Assembly (NCBI RefSeq): GCF_025060375.1
Contig: NZ_JANXCG010000056.1
Location: forward strand, 1 to 60,136
DNA: 60,136 nt
Direction: 5' to 3'
DNA from: Meiothermus sp.
GTDB lineage: Bacteria; Deinococcota; Deinococci; Deinococcales; Thermaceae
The stretch's first letter is position 1; each line of letters starts with the position of its first letter. The notes under the pieces were generated by a model. That model searched no databases, was not told the DNA's origin, and saw only the letters and a program-made list of their open reading frames with translations. Position numbers and translations under genes: made by a program. Shown here piece after piece: positions 45,601 through 53,743 of the stretch.

Positions 45601-48085
45601 CCTGGGCGAGGCCACCTACGACGAAGAAAACGGCCGGCAGACCCTCCAGTTCTATGGCGTACCCCTCCAGGAAGGGCGCAACCTGATTGAGGTGGAGACC
45701 CCGGTAGGCTCCGACCGGGTGGAGGTCTTCCTGGTAGGCCGTCCGGTCCGGCTGGAGGTGCGCCCTCTGCGGCTTTTGGCTGACGGCCGCACCCCTTTGG
45801 AGCTAGAGGTACGGGCCCTAGACGCCCTAGGCCTGACCGCGGGCTTTGGCCCGGTCACGGTGGAAACGAACGTTGAGCCCCTCGAGCCCGACGCCTTCCC
45901 GCTCCTGTCGGGCTACCAGGTGCCCCTCAAGGACGGGCAGGCCCTCCTGCGGCTCCGGCCTACCGCCGCCCCCACCCCTCTGCGCCTGCGGCTGACCTTC
46001 GAAGGGCTTTCAGCCCAGGCCGAGTTCTTCGCCCTGGGCCGCCAGGAGGGGCTGTGGCAGCTTCAGGGCAGCGCGGGGGTGCGGTTGGGCGAGAGCATCC
46101 AGGCGTTTGGAATGGGGCGCGGCTACCTAGAGGCCCCCCTGGAGGGCGGCGTCCTGCGGGCCGCCCTGGATGGCTCGCTGCGCTTTGAGGAGGGCCGGCC
46201 CCAGGTGGAAAGCGGACTGCGGGGGCTCCCTGACCCCACCGGGCGCTTCCCCCTCACGGGCGCAGGGAGCGAGGCCCAAAGGCCCCTGCCGTCCAACGAT
46301 CCGGTGGCCCTGCGCTATGACCGGGAAGGCTTCAGCCTGGGCTACTTTGCTGACCAGCTGAGCGTGTTTGGCCTGAGCGAACTGCCCCAGGGCACCGCCC
46401 TGCGCCTCGAGACCCGCCAGGACCTAGCCCTGCAAGGCTTTGCGGGCTGGCTGCCGGTGGGCAGCAAAACCGACCTGATCGTGCCCGATGGCACCCGCTT
46501 CTACAAGCTGAGCGGGCCCGCCGAACCAGGCAGCGAGCAGGTGGTGCTGCTGGTGGGGGCTAGCGAAAGGCGGCTGGAGCGCCTAAAGGACTACGTGCTG
46601 GACGCTTCAAGCGGCATTCTGACCCTCTCCGAACCGCTTTGGCCCAGTAGCTCCGACTTCCAGCCGGTGCGGCTGCGGGTGGTGTATGCCCCGCTGGGCG
46701 GCGCCCGCGAACTGGGCTACGGGGCCGGGGCGCGCTGGCGGGTGGGCGACTTTAGCATTGGGGCAGGGGCCGCCTACCTGCCCGGCAACGGCTGGCGCTA
46801 CGGGGCCGAAGCCGCCTACCAGCTTCCTGGGTTTGGCCTGCGGGCCACCTACAGCCGGGGCAGCGCCGAGCGGTTTGGCCTCGAGCTCTCCGGCAAGAAT
46901 GGCCCCCTGGAGTCCACCGCCCACCTGAGCTACGGGGGCAAGCTCCAGGGCCAGGCCCAGGTGGCCTACCGCCTGAGCGAAGCCGACCGGGTCTCGCTCG
47001 AGCACCAGACCGGCGAGACCAACCGCACCGGCCTGCTCTACACCCGCCGCCTGAACCCCGCCTTCTCGGTGGGGGGCGGGCTGGGTTACACCTGGGAAAC
47101 CGCCACCCTGCTGGGCCTGGGGCGGCTGGGCTTTAGCAGCGGGCCCCTGAACACGGAACTCACCCACGCCCAGCCCTTCAGCCTGACCCAGAGCGCCGCC
47201 ACCCGCCTGCGGAGCAGCTATGCCTTCGACGCCAACCTGAGCGCCGAGGCCGACCTGACCCAGACCTGGGGCCTGGGCCTCTCGGGGAGCCTGGGCCTCA
47301 AGCAAAAACTGGGCAGCGCCAACCTGGCCCTGGCCTACCAGCTGCCCGGCGCGGCGGGAGAGGGCAACCGGGCCCGCTTTGGCCTGGAAGCGCCCCTGCC
47401 CCTTACCGATGGCTGGAGCCTGAATGCCAGCGCAGGCTACGAGCGCAGCCTCTCCACCGGCAGCGACCAGCTGGCCTTTGGCCTGGCCCTGCGCTACCAG
47501 GCCGAGCAGTTCAGCGCCACCCTGGGGGCCGAGACCGCCTGGGCCGCCGGCCAGCCCAAGCTGGTGTGGCGGGCCGGGGCCACCGGTCAGCTCGATGCCC
47601 AGCAGACCCTCTCGCTGGACGCCAACTACCAGATATTGCCCGTCCTCGAGGGTCGCGTTACCCTGGCCTACGCGCTGCGCGGGCGCGACGCCTCGCTCCT
47701 GAGCTACCACCGGCTGAATAGCGGGGGTGAGCGGGTGCTCGAGGGCGCCCTGGCTGCCAGCTATCACCCCGGCCTGAGCTTCCAGCTCCGGCCCAGCCTG
47801 GCCTACCGCCTCAAACTCGACGACCCCACCGGCCACACCTACGGGCTGGGCCTGGGCGGCAACTACTACCTCACCGACTGGCTGGGCCTGGGGGCCGCCG
47901 TCTACTACCAGCTCCAGCCCGGAACCCAGAGCAGCGCCACAGCCTGGTCGCTCGAAGCCAGCTTCCGCCTGGTGGAGGGCCTTTGGCTCAACGCAGGCTA
48001 CACCCTGGGCGGCTTTGTGGGCCCGACCCCCGAAACCGCGCCCGGCTTCTACCTCAGGTTCGACTTCCTGGGAGGCTCTCGGTGA
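42614..48085 (+). CDS. Giant surface protein with C-terminal outer-membrane barrel
   Basis: 1823 aa. Signal peptide (1-18). Residues 19-430 are beta-sandwich and carboxypeptidase-like domains. Residues about 435-880 hold four DUF11-type repeats (LRVRNTGDEAGSV, LVVRNTGEAPLRY and others). Residues 880-1150 are further beta domains. From about 1160 to the end the sequence becomes a run of short amphipathic Gly/Tyr/Leu/Ala strands broken by turns, ending in FYLRFDFLGGSR, typical of an outer-membrane beta-barrel. The barrel, some 650 residues, is larger than that of classical autotransporters. I infer an outer-membrane platform that displays or anchors the DUF11 proteins encoded beside it. It starts at GTG 42614. 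Confidence 0.78.
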   Translation: MRSLGLLFLLLAGVALAQPRTDLKGIVPGDALGWEVRDLRASVVVGKPTLLNLQIYSPGFDPNDYRRGLRGGEELGDERYDGGRGELVAEFTLARGEQIVVQKTYGVEPHRWDLFFRGPLEPGVYTLSARFSGRGKNAFLYRIQTREPDAAELLVEPGLQLYDVRGRGWVEPLHLLVEREALPVRVGFYDEDGPREMEARVRLPDGRAVPRPVSGDRGWAHYEIRQPGFYTFGFRRAPGATQHSNTIGVRLDACVEVEREAFRVVAPRPVSVRVVDTEGRPLRAPTAVEGGSTRTVRLASLPEGYRLFQLEARGGEHLGGGVLRFGCAGGEARFVLEKHPEATRPPVAEPEPPATLELGAALITPSGEEPFPLSVQVGERRLGPGRYELPPGSYTLMPELEGARVEGPSSVRLESGEVRRIIFRVYPEVQLSLEASRTTLRVGEEATLTARVRTAFPHTLPAEIEMELPPCLEALGATRLTAPVAGGRDAVLALPVRAACRGELEVEALLAPWGQRARTRLHLVQPAAFTLEKEALSPTAAVGEEVVWRLRVRNTGDEAGSVRVQDSLAAGLQGLPLDQNIKLLPGEERTLEVRTRVTSEAPPTLTNTARLLDEQGQTLVEVRAGVRTLRAVAGLSRSLDKRVVVPGEEVEVRLVVRNTGEAPLRYTLEDAYPEWLEVDAPPRFSGELAPGGSAVHTYRARVRFGAPAEGAFQARLQSNGGDLSAPDRLQRTLVHLEKAVEPARVLVGGEATFTLRVGNPTDHPITLSLLEAPGEGLALRGNRPSSLTLEPGETREVRFEAKAEQAGALENGATAFVNGTPASFPARATLTALPPLAPTRVSTVRLEFRVKGTGDRLLLTHRPPEGGQFEPGSARLDGRPLEDPRVDGEGRLYFELPYQAQGVVSYELRHREALPALEAPTLTLRMGDREVYLQGQQTFASLQRARPTEVRLREGFIQEPLPGTVFRVDRTRVVLQTPYGLETRLTLNGQPIDTKNLGEATYDEENGRQTLQFYGVPLQEGRNLIEVETPVGSDRVEVFLVGRPVRLEVRPLRLLADGRTPLELEVRALDALGLTAGFGPVTVETNVEPLEPDAFPLLSGYQVPLKDGQALLRLRPTAAPTPLRLRLTFEGLSAQAEFFALGRQEGLWQLQGSAGVRLGESIQAFGMGRGYLEAPLEGGVLRAALDGSLRFEEGRPQVESGLRGLPDPTGRFPLTGAGSEAQRPLPSNDPVALRYDREGFSLGYFADQLSVFGLSELPQGTALRLETRQDLALQGFAGWLPVGSKTDLIVPDGTRFYKLSGPAEPGSEQVVLLVGASERRLERLKDYVLDASSGILTLSEPLWPSSSDFQPVRLRVVYAPLGGARELGYGAGARWRVGDFSIGAGAAYLPGNGWRYGAEAAYQLPGFGLRATYSRGSAERFGLELSGKNGPLESTAHLSYGGKLQGQAQVAYRLSEADRVSLEHQTGETNRTGLLYTRRLNPAFSVGGGLGYTWETATLLGLGRLGFSSGPLNTELTHAQPFSLTQSAATRLRSSYAFDANLSAEADLTQTWGLGLSGSLGLKQKLGSANLALAYQLPGAAGEGNRARFGLEAPLPLTDGWSLNASAGYERSLSTGSDQLAFGLALRYQAEQFSATLGAETAWAAGQPKLVWRAGATGQLDAQQTLSLDANYQILPVLEGRVTLAYALRGRDASLLSYHRLNSGGERVLEGALAASYHPGLSFQLRPSLAYRLKLDDPTGHTYGLGLGGNYYLTDWLGLGAAVYYQLQPGTQSSATAWSLEASFRLVEGLWLNAGYTLGGFVGPTPETAPGFYLRFDFLGGSR

Positions 48086-51000
48086 AACGGACGACCCCCC
48101 ACTGGAACGAGCTGCGCCTGTACACCGCAAGGCTCCTGCTCCTCCCCCTCCTGCTCGCGCTGAGCCTGGCCCAGGCCCAGGTGGTGCGGAGCTTCACCAA
48201 CGTGTTCAACAGCAACACCACTGGCAACATCGTAGTGATCGGCAATACCCTGATGACCTGCGGCACCAGCACCGTCACCCCCAGCAACCCCCCCACCTGC
48301 AACACCAGCGACACCAACCTGAGCAACAACCGTTCGATGGTGTTGGTTGACTTCGACGGCGACAGCTCCACCTCCAACTCCTCCCGCGCCACCCTGAGCC
48401 TGCCAAGCGGGGCCCAGGTGCTCTTCGCCGGGCTCTACTGGGGTGCCCGCGCCGACCCCAGCAGCACTACCCGCAACCAGATTCACTTCCGCCCACCAGG
48501 AAGCGGCTACCAGACCCTAAACGCCGACTGGCTTGAGACCATCACCACCCAAGGAGCTGCCACCAGCCGCCCCTACGCCGCTTTTCGCGACGTAACCAGC
48601 CTGGTGCAAGCTGCAGGCTCGGGCGACTACTGGGTGGCAAACATCACCGCCCTTACCGGCAACGACAGCCTGGGCTTTTACGCCGGCTGGAGCCTGGTGG
48701 TGGTCTACCAGCACCCCGCCGAGCCCCTCCGTCGCCTGACCGTAGCCCAGGGACTGGCCGTGGTGAGCAGCGGCAACAACGTAAATCAAACCGTCTCCGG
48801 GTTGCTGACCCCTGCGGTGGGCGCCGTGGAGGCCCGGGTAGGTGCGGTAGCCTGGGAGGGCGATGCGGGTATCCCGGGTGACCAGCTCCAAATCCGGCCC
48901 ACGGGCGGTGCCACCTGGGCCAGCCTCTCCGATGGGCAGAACCCGGCCAACAACTTCTTCAACTCCAGCGTGAGCACCCTGGACAGTCGGTTCACCAACA
49001 AACAACCCGACTACGTGAACCAGTTCGCCCTGGATGCCGACGTGGTGCAGTACAACGGCCTGCCCAACGGCACCACCTCGGTAGACCTGCAGTTCACCTC
49101 CACCCAGGACGTCTACTTCCCCCAGGTGCTCACCTTCGCGGTGAACATCTACGCCCCTAACCTCACCACCACCTTCACCAAGACCGTGACCGACCTCAAC
49201 GGGGGCAACGTGCTGGTGGGCGACATCCTGGAGTACACCATCAGCTTCACCAACACCGGAGGGGACGGGGCCACCAACGTGGTGGTGCGCGACCCGATTC
49301 CCCCAGGCACCCAGTACGTGCCGGGAAGCCTCCAGGTGCTCTCCAACGCCACCGGTGCTCCTACCGGTACCTTCACCGACGCCAGCGGCGACGACATCGC
49401 TGAGTACAGCAGTGGGTGCAGCGAGCTATCCGGAAGCCCCGCATGCGTGCGCTTCCGGCTGGGCATCGGAGCAGGGGCCACCCAAGGGGGCCTGATCCTC
49501 CCCAGCCAGGGGGCCAGCGTGCGCTTTAGGGTGCAGGTGCTGCCCAGCGCCGCCGGGACGACCCTGACCAACACTGCCCAGATCAGCTACAACAGCCAGA
49601 CCCTGGGCACAGCCTTCAACCAGAGCGCAAGCGCCACGGCCAGCGCCAGCGTGCCCACCCCCCCGAGCCTGAGCAAGGCCTTCAGCCCCAGCAGCATCCC
49701 TGCAGGCGGCACCAGCACCCTCACCCTTACCCTCACCAACCCCAACACGGCCCCTGCTACCCTTGCTGCCGCCCTGGTGGACAACCTCCCTTCAGGCCTA
49801 GTGGTGGCCAGCCCCGCAGGCGCCACCACCACCTGCCCGGGCGGCTCGGTTGCGGCCAGCCCAGGGAGCAGCACGGTGAGCTTGGGGAGTGGGGCCCAGA
49901 TTCCAGCAGGCGGGTCCTGCACAGTGAGCGTGAACGTGACGGGCAGTACCCCCGGCAGCTACACCAACACCCTGCCCGCCGGAGCCCTCCAGACCAACCA
50001 GGGCAACAACACCACCGCAGCCAGCGCCACCCTGAACGTCCTGGGAACCAGCCTTTCGGGCCGAATCTACGCCGACCAACAGCCCAACGGCACCCTCGAG
50101 CCCAGCGAGGGCTGGAGCAGCGGACCTACCGTGTACGTGAACCTGGTACAGAGCGGCTCGGTAGTGCAGTCAGTAGCGGTAGGCCCGGGCAGCGGCACCT
50201 ATACCTTCAACGCTGTCCCCCCCGGTAGCTACACCCTGGTGGTGGCCACCAGCCCCACAGCCACCACCCCCACAGCCCCCGCAGGATGGCTTTTTGTCAA
50301 CCCAGCGGGCACCCGGAACGTCAACGTGGGGACGACCCCCATCGCCAACCAAGACTTTGGCCTCTACCACGGCTCACGCCTGCAGGGCCGGGTCTTCTGG
50401 GACGACGGCCTGGGTGGGGGCACCCCTAACGACGCCGTGCAAAACGGGGGCGAGGCCGGGATAGGAGGGGTCCTTGTGGAGGCCACCGATGGGAACCAGT
50501 CGGTGAGGACCACCACCGATGGTGCCGGCCAATTCAGCCTCTACGTACCCCACACCTTTGGTCCCAACCTCACCCTGCGCCACGCCCAAAGCCCGGCCAC
50601 CGGCACCAATGTGGGCGGGGGTGCAGTGGCCCTGGCCGCTACCTACGGCGACCCAAGCGCCCAGGCCCGCACCATCGCGGGCTTTACCCCAGGGCAGGTC
50701 TACAGCGGCTACAACTTCGGCGTGGTGCGGCCCTCCCGCCTCGAGCCCGACCGCTCGGGGCAAGCCACAAGCCCAGGCACCATCACCTACAGCCACCTCT
50801 TCCGGCCGGGTACCCTGGGGAGCGTAAGCCTCGGGGTCACCGGAGGGAGCTTTGGCTACAGGCTGAGGTGGGACGCAAACTGCAACGGCAACTTTGACGC
50901 CTCCGAGGTCTTCGCCCCCCCACCCCTTGTGCTGAACGTGGACGCCACCTGGCCCCGCGAGACCGATGGGAGCCTGCGGGCCTGCGCGGTGGAACTGGAG

Positions 51001-51462
51001 GTACAGGTGCCCGGAGGGGTAGCCTCCGGCACCGTGGACATAGCCCGGCTGGGCCTCAGCCTTACCTGGACGGGCAACCCGAGCGCTGTGGAGGCCAGAG
51101 CACTCCTGGACGCCACCACGGTCCTTCCCTCGGGAGGGCTTTCCCTACGCAAGGAGGTGCGGAACGTGACCCAAGGCACTCCCTTCAGCAGCGCGGGTGG
51201 GGGCCGGCCGGGCGAGGTGCTGGAATACTGCATCAGCTACCAGAACCTGGGCAGTAGCCCCATCACGAGCGTGGTCATCACCGACCCTATCCCCTTCTTC
51301 ACCCTCTACCAGCCAGGTAGCCTCAGGCTCAACGGGAACCCCCTTACGGAGGCGGCAGACGCCGACCCTGGGGAGGTGAGCGGGGGTGTGGTGCGGGTAG
51401 GGGTGGGGAACCTGACCCCCGGCGCGGGAGGCAGCGTCTGCTACCAGGTACAGGTACGGTAA
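48082..51462 (+). CDS. Large DUF11/Cna-B surface adhesin-like protein
   Basis: 1126 aa from GTG 48082, which overlaps the preceding stop by 4 bases and has GGGAGG six bases before it. Signal peptide (to about residue 33, LSLAQAQ). An N-terminal domain of about 330 residues (VLFAGLYWGA, GFYAGWSLVVVYQ) occurs with DUF11 in other surface proteins. Two DUF11 repeats follow (YTISFTNTGGDGATNVVVRDPIP; LTLTNPNTAPATL). Then two Cna-B/SdrB-like domains (GRIYADQQPNG; GRVFWDDGLGGGTPND), a PDRSG-x-x-TSPGTITY domain shared with the 908-aa protein, and a last DUF11 unit. No cell-wall anchor motif. Probable adhesin or structural fibre component. Confidence 0.77.
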   Translation: MKRTTPHWNELRLYTARLLLLPLLLALSLAQAQVVRSFTNVFNSNTTGNIVVIGNTLMTCGTSTVTPSNPPTCNTSDTNLSNNRSMVLVDFDGDSSTSNSSRATLSLPSGAQVLFAGLYWGARADPSSTTRNQIHFRPPGSGYQTLNADWLETITTQGAATSRPYAAFRDVTSLVQAAGSGDYWVANITALTGNDSLGFYAGWSLVVVYQHPAEPLRRLTVAQGLAVVSSGNNVNQTVSGLLTPAVGAVEARVGAVAWEGDAGIPGDQLQIRPTGGATWASLSDGQNPANNFFNSSVSTLDSRFTNKQPDYVNQFALDADVVQYNGLPNGTTSVDLQFTSTQDVYFPQVLTFAVNIYAPNLTTTFTKTVTDLNGGNVLVGDILEYTISFTNTGGDGATNVVVRDPIPPGTQYVPGSLQVLSNATGAPTGTFTDASGDDIAEYSSGCSELSGSPACVRFRLGIGAGATQGGLILPSQGASVRFRVQVLPSAAGTTLTNTAQISYNSQTLGTAFNQSASATASASVPTPPSLSKAFSPSSIPAGGTSTLTLTLTNPNTAPATLAAALVDNLPSGLVVASPAGATTTCPGGSVAASPGSSTVSLGSGAQIPAGGSCTVSVNVTGSTPGSYTNTLPAGALQTNQGNNTTAASATLNVLGTSLSGRIYADQQPNGTLEPSEGWSSGPTVYVNLVQSGSVVQSVAVGPGSGTYTFNAVPPGSYTLVVATSPTATTPTAPAGWLFVNPAGTRNVNVGTTPIANQDFGLYHGSRLQGRVFWDDGLGGGTPNDAVQNGGEAGIGGVLVEATDGNQSVRTTTDGAGQFSLYVPHTFGPNLTLRHAQSPATGTNVGGGAVALAATYGDPSAQARTIAGFTPGQVYSGYNFGVVRPSRLEPDRSGQATSPGTITYSHLFRPGTLGSVSLGVTGGSFGYRLRWDANCNGNFDASEVFAPPPLVLNVDATWPRETDGSLRACAVELEVQVPGGVASGTVDIARLGLSLTWTGNPSAVEARALLDATTVLPSGGLSLRKEVRNVTQGTPFSSAGGGRPGEVLEYCISYQNLGSSPITSVVITDPIPFFTLYQPGSLRLNGNPLTEAADADPGEVSGGVVRVGVGNLTPGAGGSVCYQVQVR

Positions 51463-51467
51463 ACCCT

Positions 51468-51498
51468 TTCACAACAGGCCCTTCTAGGGGAATAAACT
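51468..51498 (+). promoter_or_regulatory. Promoter of ygfZ
   Basis: -35 TTCACA (51468-51473), a long 19-bp spacer, -10 TAAACT (51493-51498), six bases, ATG 51505. A small stem CCCT/AGGG lies in the spacer and might end the surface-operon transcript. Confidence 0.4.
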
Positions 51499-51504
51499 GA
51501 GGGC

Positions 51505-52482
51505 ATGTCGCTGGCGGCGTTTCACCAGGCGCAAGGGGCAGTGTGGGACCGGGAGGGTGAGGTAGAGGTACCCTGGAGCTACGGAAACGTGGAGGAGGAG
51601 GTGGAGGCGCTCTACCGGGGAGCGGCGTTGCTGGACTTTTCCGAACACGGCCTTCTGGAGCTGAGAGGGGCGGATCGGGTGGACTTCCTACACAACCAAT
51701 GCACTTCCGACATTCGGGGAATGCCCAAAGAGAGCTGGCTCGAGACCCTCTTCCTAAACGCCAGGGGCCAGATTGAGCACCTGGGTCGGGTCTTCCACCT
51801 TGGGGAGGCCCTTTGGGTAAGCTCCCCCAGCGCCCAGGCCCTAGCCCAGCGCTTCCGCCGCTACATCGTCTTTGACCAGGTGGAGGTAGAACCCCTGCCC
51901 CACTCCCTCCTGCGCCTGCAAGGCCCCCAGGCTGAGGCGGTGGGGCAGCAGCTCCTCCCCCTGCCCCCCCGCTGGAGCCTGAGCCGGCTTTCCGGTGGGG
52001 TGGTGGCCCGCGACGAGCTGGGCCTTTGGTTGCTGCTCCCGACCCCACAGGCCGCAGATCTAGCCCCTCAACTGCTGGAGCACGGGGCGACCCCAGTGGG
52101 CCGCCAGGCCTGGCACATCTGGCGGGTGGAGCAGGGGCAGCCCGACCTGGCTGAAGCCTTGGGGGAACTGCCCCAGGAGGCGGGCTTGGAGGGCCGGGTG
52201 AGCTACAAAAAGGGCTGTTACCTGGGCCAGGAGATCATGGCCCGGCTCGAGGCCCGGGGCCAGACCCGCTACCGCCTGATGGCCTTGCTGGGGCAGGCCC
52301 AGATACCCCCCGGGGCCGAGGTTTTTCGCGAAGGCAGACCCGTGGGGCGGGTGGGTACCGCGGTGGAATCGCCGGAATGGGGTGCGGTGGCCCTGGCCCT
52401 CCTGCGCAAGGAGCTGCGCCCCGGCGACCAGGTCAGGGTGGGGGAGTGGTCGGCCACGGTGGCCTCCCTTCCGCTGGAGTAG
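51505..52482 (+). CDS. ygfZ: Folate-binding protein YgfZ
   Basis: 325 aa tetrahydrofolate-dependent protein of the GcvT fold that supports iron-sulphur cluster assembly or repair. The diagnostic motif KGCYLGQE is present (SYKKGCYLGQEIMARLE), with its reactive Cys. N-terminal ELRGADRVDFLHNQCTSDI is the other family block. It is not a glycine-cleavage T protein: the length is shorter and this motif is specific to YgfZ/IBA57. Confidence 0.9.
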   Translation: MSLAAFHQAQGAVWDREGEVEVPWSYGNVEEEVEALYRGAALLDFSEHGLLELRGADRVDFLHNQCTSDIRGMPKESWLETLFLNARGQIEHLGRVFHLGEALWVSSPSAQALAQRFRRYIVFDQVEVEPLPHSLLRLQGPQAEAVGQQLLPLPPRWSLSRLSGGVVARDELGLWLLLPTPQAADLAPQLLEHGATPVGRQAWHIWRVEQGQPDLAEALGELPQEAGLEGRVSYKKGCYLGQEIMARLEARGQTRYRLMALLGQAQIPPGAEVFREGRPVGRVGTAVESPEWGAVALALLRKELRPGDQVRVGEWSATVASLPLE

Positions 52483-52487
52483 CATCT

Positions 52488-52512
52488 CCCCTCCGTATGA
52501 TGGAAGGAGGGG
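52488..52512 (+). terminator. Possible hairpin after ygfZ
   Basis: Perfect 7-bp stem CCCCTCC (52488-52494) and GGAGGGG (52506-52512) with an 11-base loop, six bases after the ygfZ stop. A T5 run follows only ten bases later, so termination is uncertain. The loop also contains TATGAT (52496-52501), a possible -10 for cinA. Confidence 0.35.
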
Positions 52513-52516
52513 GTGG

Positions 52517-52547
52517 CGGTGTTTTTCAAAGAAAGCGGAAAACACCG
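52517..52547. promoter_or_regulatory. Perfect palindrome before cinA-thpR-recA
   Basis: Nine-bp arms CGGTGTTTT (52517-52525) and AAAACACCG (52539-52547), 13-base centre, ending eight bases before the cinA ATG. It could be an operator for a damage or competence regulator, or a hairpin in the cinA leader. No LexA-like or Deinococcus RDRM consensus is visible. Confidence 0.55.
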
Positions 52548-52555
52548 GCTTTGAT

Positions 52556-53743
52556 ATGTCTTTGGCAGAGATAATCGGAGTGGGGGACGAGCTGCTCTAC
52601 GGCGAAACCGTGGACACCAACACCGCGGAAATCGCCGCCAGCCTTCGGCCCTATGCGCTGGAAGTGCGGCGCACCCTGCGGGTGGCCGATCACCTGGAGA
52701 CCCTAGCCCTGGAGGTGCGCCGGGCCTGGGAAGGGGCCCGTCTGGTGGTCCTTTCGGGGGGGCTCGGCCCTACCCCGGACGACATCACCCGCGAGGCAGT
52801 AGCCCAGGCCCTGGGGGAGGAACTGGAAATCGACCTCGAGGTGCTGGCCCAGCTGGAGGCCCTCTTTGCCCAGAGGGGATGGCAGATGCCCGAGGCCAAC
52901 CGCAAACAGGCCATGAGGATCCCCTCGGCTCGCTGGATCCCTAACCCCCGGGGCACCGCACCCGGCTGGTGGGTGCGTCGGGACGGCAAGGACCTGGTGG
53001 CCCTGCCCGGTCCGCCAGCGGAGTGGCGACCCATGTGGGCTGAAACCCTACCCCAGCTTGGTCTGCCCCCCCGCCCCTACAAGCAGGCCACCCTCAAGAC
53101 CTTTGGTCTGGGGGAATCGCGGATTGTGGAGCTTCTCGGCGAGCTGTTCCAGCGCAACGGCGAGGCCCAGGTGGGCACCTACGCCCACGCAGACGGGGTA
53201 GCGGTGGTGGTGCGCGGAGAACCCGAGGCCGTAGAACGCCTTGTGGACGCGCTCCGCTCGAGGCTGGGCGGGGCAGTCTGGGGAGAGGACGGGGATAGCC
53301 TACCCGCACTGACCCTGGAGCAGCTCCAGGCTCGAGGCGCCACTCTAGCCACCCTGGAGTCCGTAACAGGCGGTGCGCTGAGCGCCCTGCTCACCTCGGT
53401 CAGCGGTGCCTCTAGGGTCTACCTGGGGGGGCTTATGGCCTATCATCCCCAGGCCAAGGCCCACCTGGGCCTTCCGGCCGAAGGTACGGTCTCGGCCGCT
53501 ACTGCCGAAGCCATGGCTGCTCTGGCCCAGGAGCGGTTCGGCGCCACCTACGGCCTGGCCACCACCGGCGTAGCCGGCCCAGAAGAGCTGGAGGGCCAGC
53601 CGGTGGGCACGCTGTACGTGGGCCTGGCAGGCCCGGAAGGGGTGCGCTCGAGGCACTACCGCCTGCCGGGGGCCAGCCGCGAGGTACTGCGCCAGCGCGC
53701 CGCCCACGCTGCTTTGGCCTTCCTGCTGGGAGAGCTGCGATGA
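52556..53743 (+). CDS. cinA: CinA-like nicotinamide mononucleotide deamidase
   Basis: 395 aa two-domain protein matching the Thermus thermophilus CinA length. The N-terminal COG1058/MoCF-like domain (IIGVGDELLYGETVDTN; SGGLGPTPDDITREA; PGPPAEWRPM) has ADP-ribose pyrophosphatase activity in relatives. The C-terminal domain (ATTGVAGPEELEGQPVGTLYVGL) is the NMN deamidase. The two together salvage pyridine nucleotides. ATG 52556 is the family-typical start; no Shine-Dalgarno is visible, only the palindrome just upstream. It overlaps thpR by 4 bases. Confidence 0.92.
   Translation: MSLAEIIGVGDELLYGETVDTNTAEIAASLRPYALEVRRTLRVADHLETLALEVRRAWEGARLVVLSGGLGPTPDDITREAVAQALGEELEIDLEVLAQLEALFAQRGWQMPEANRKQAMRIPSARWIPNPRGTAPGWWVRRDGKDLVALPGPPAEWRPMWAETLPQLGLPPRPYKQATLKTFGLGESRIVELLGELFQRNGEAQVGTYAHADGVAVVVRGEPEAVERLVDALRSRLGGAVWGEDGDSLPALTLEQLQARGATLATLESVTGGALSALLTSVSGASRVYLGGLMAYHPQAKAHLGLPAEGTVSAATAEAMAALAQERFGATYGLATTGVAGPEELEGQPVGTLYVGLAGPEGVRSRHYRLPGASREVLRQRAAHAALAFLLGELR

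Noticed and set aside
46607-48130. 507-codon open frame on the minus strand opposite the barrel region
   Set aside because: Low-complexity Gly/Ala/Gln translation mirroring the barrel codons, without homology or start signal.
38755-51462. CRISPR or minisatellite array suggested by repeated ACC/GGC-rich phrases
   Set aside because: The similarity is at the level of DUF11 protein repeats, with irregular spacing and no identical repeat-spacer units.
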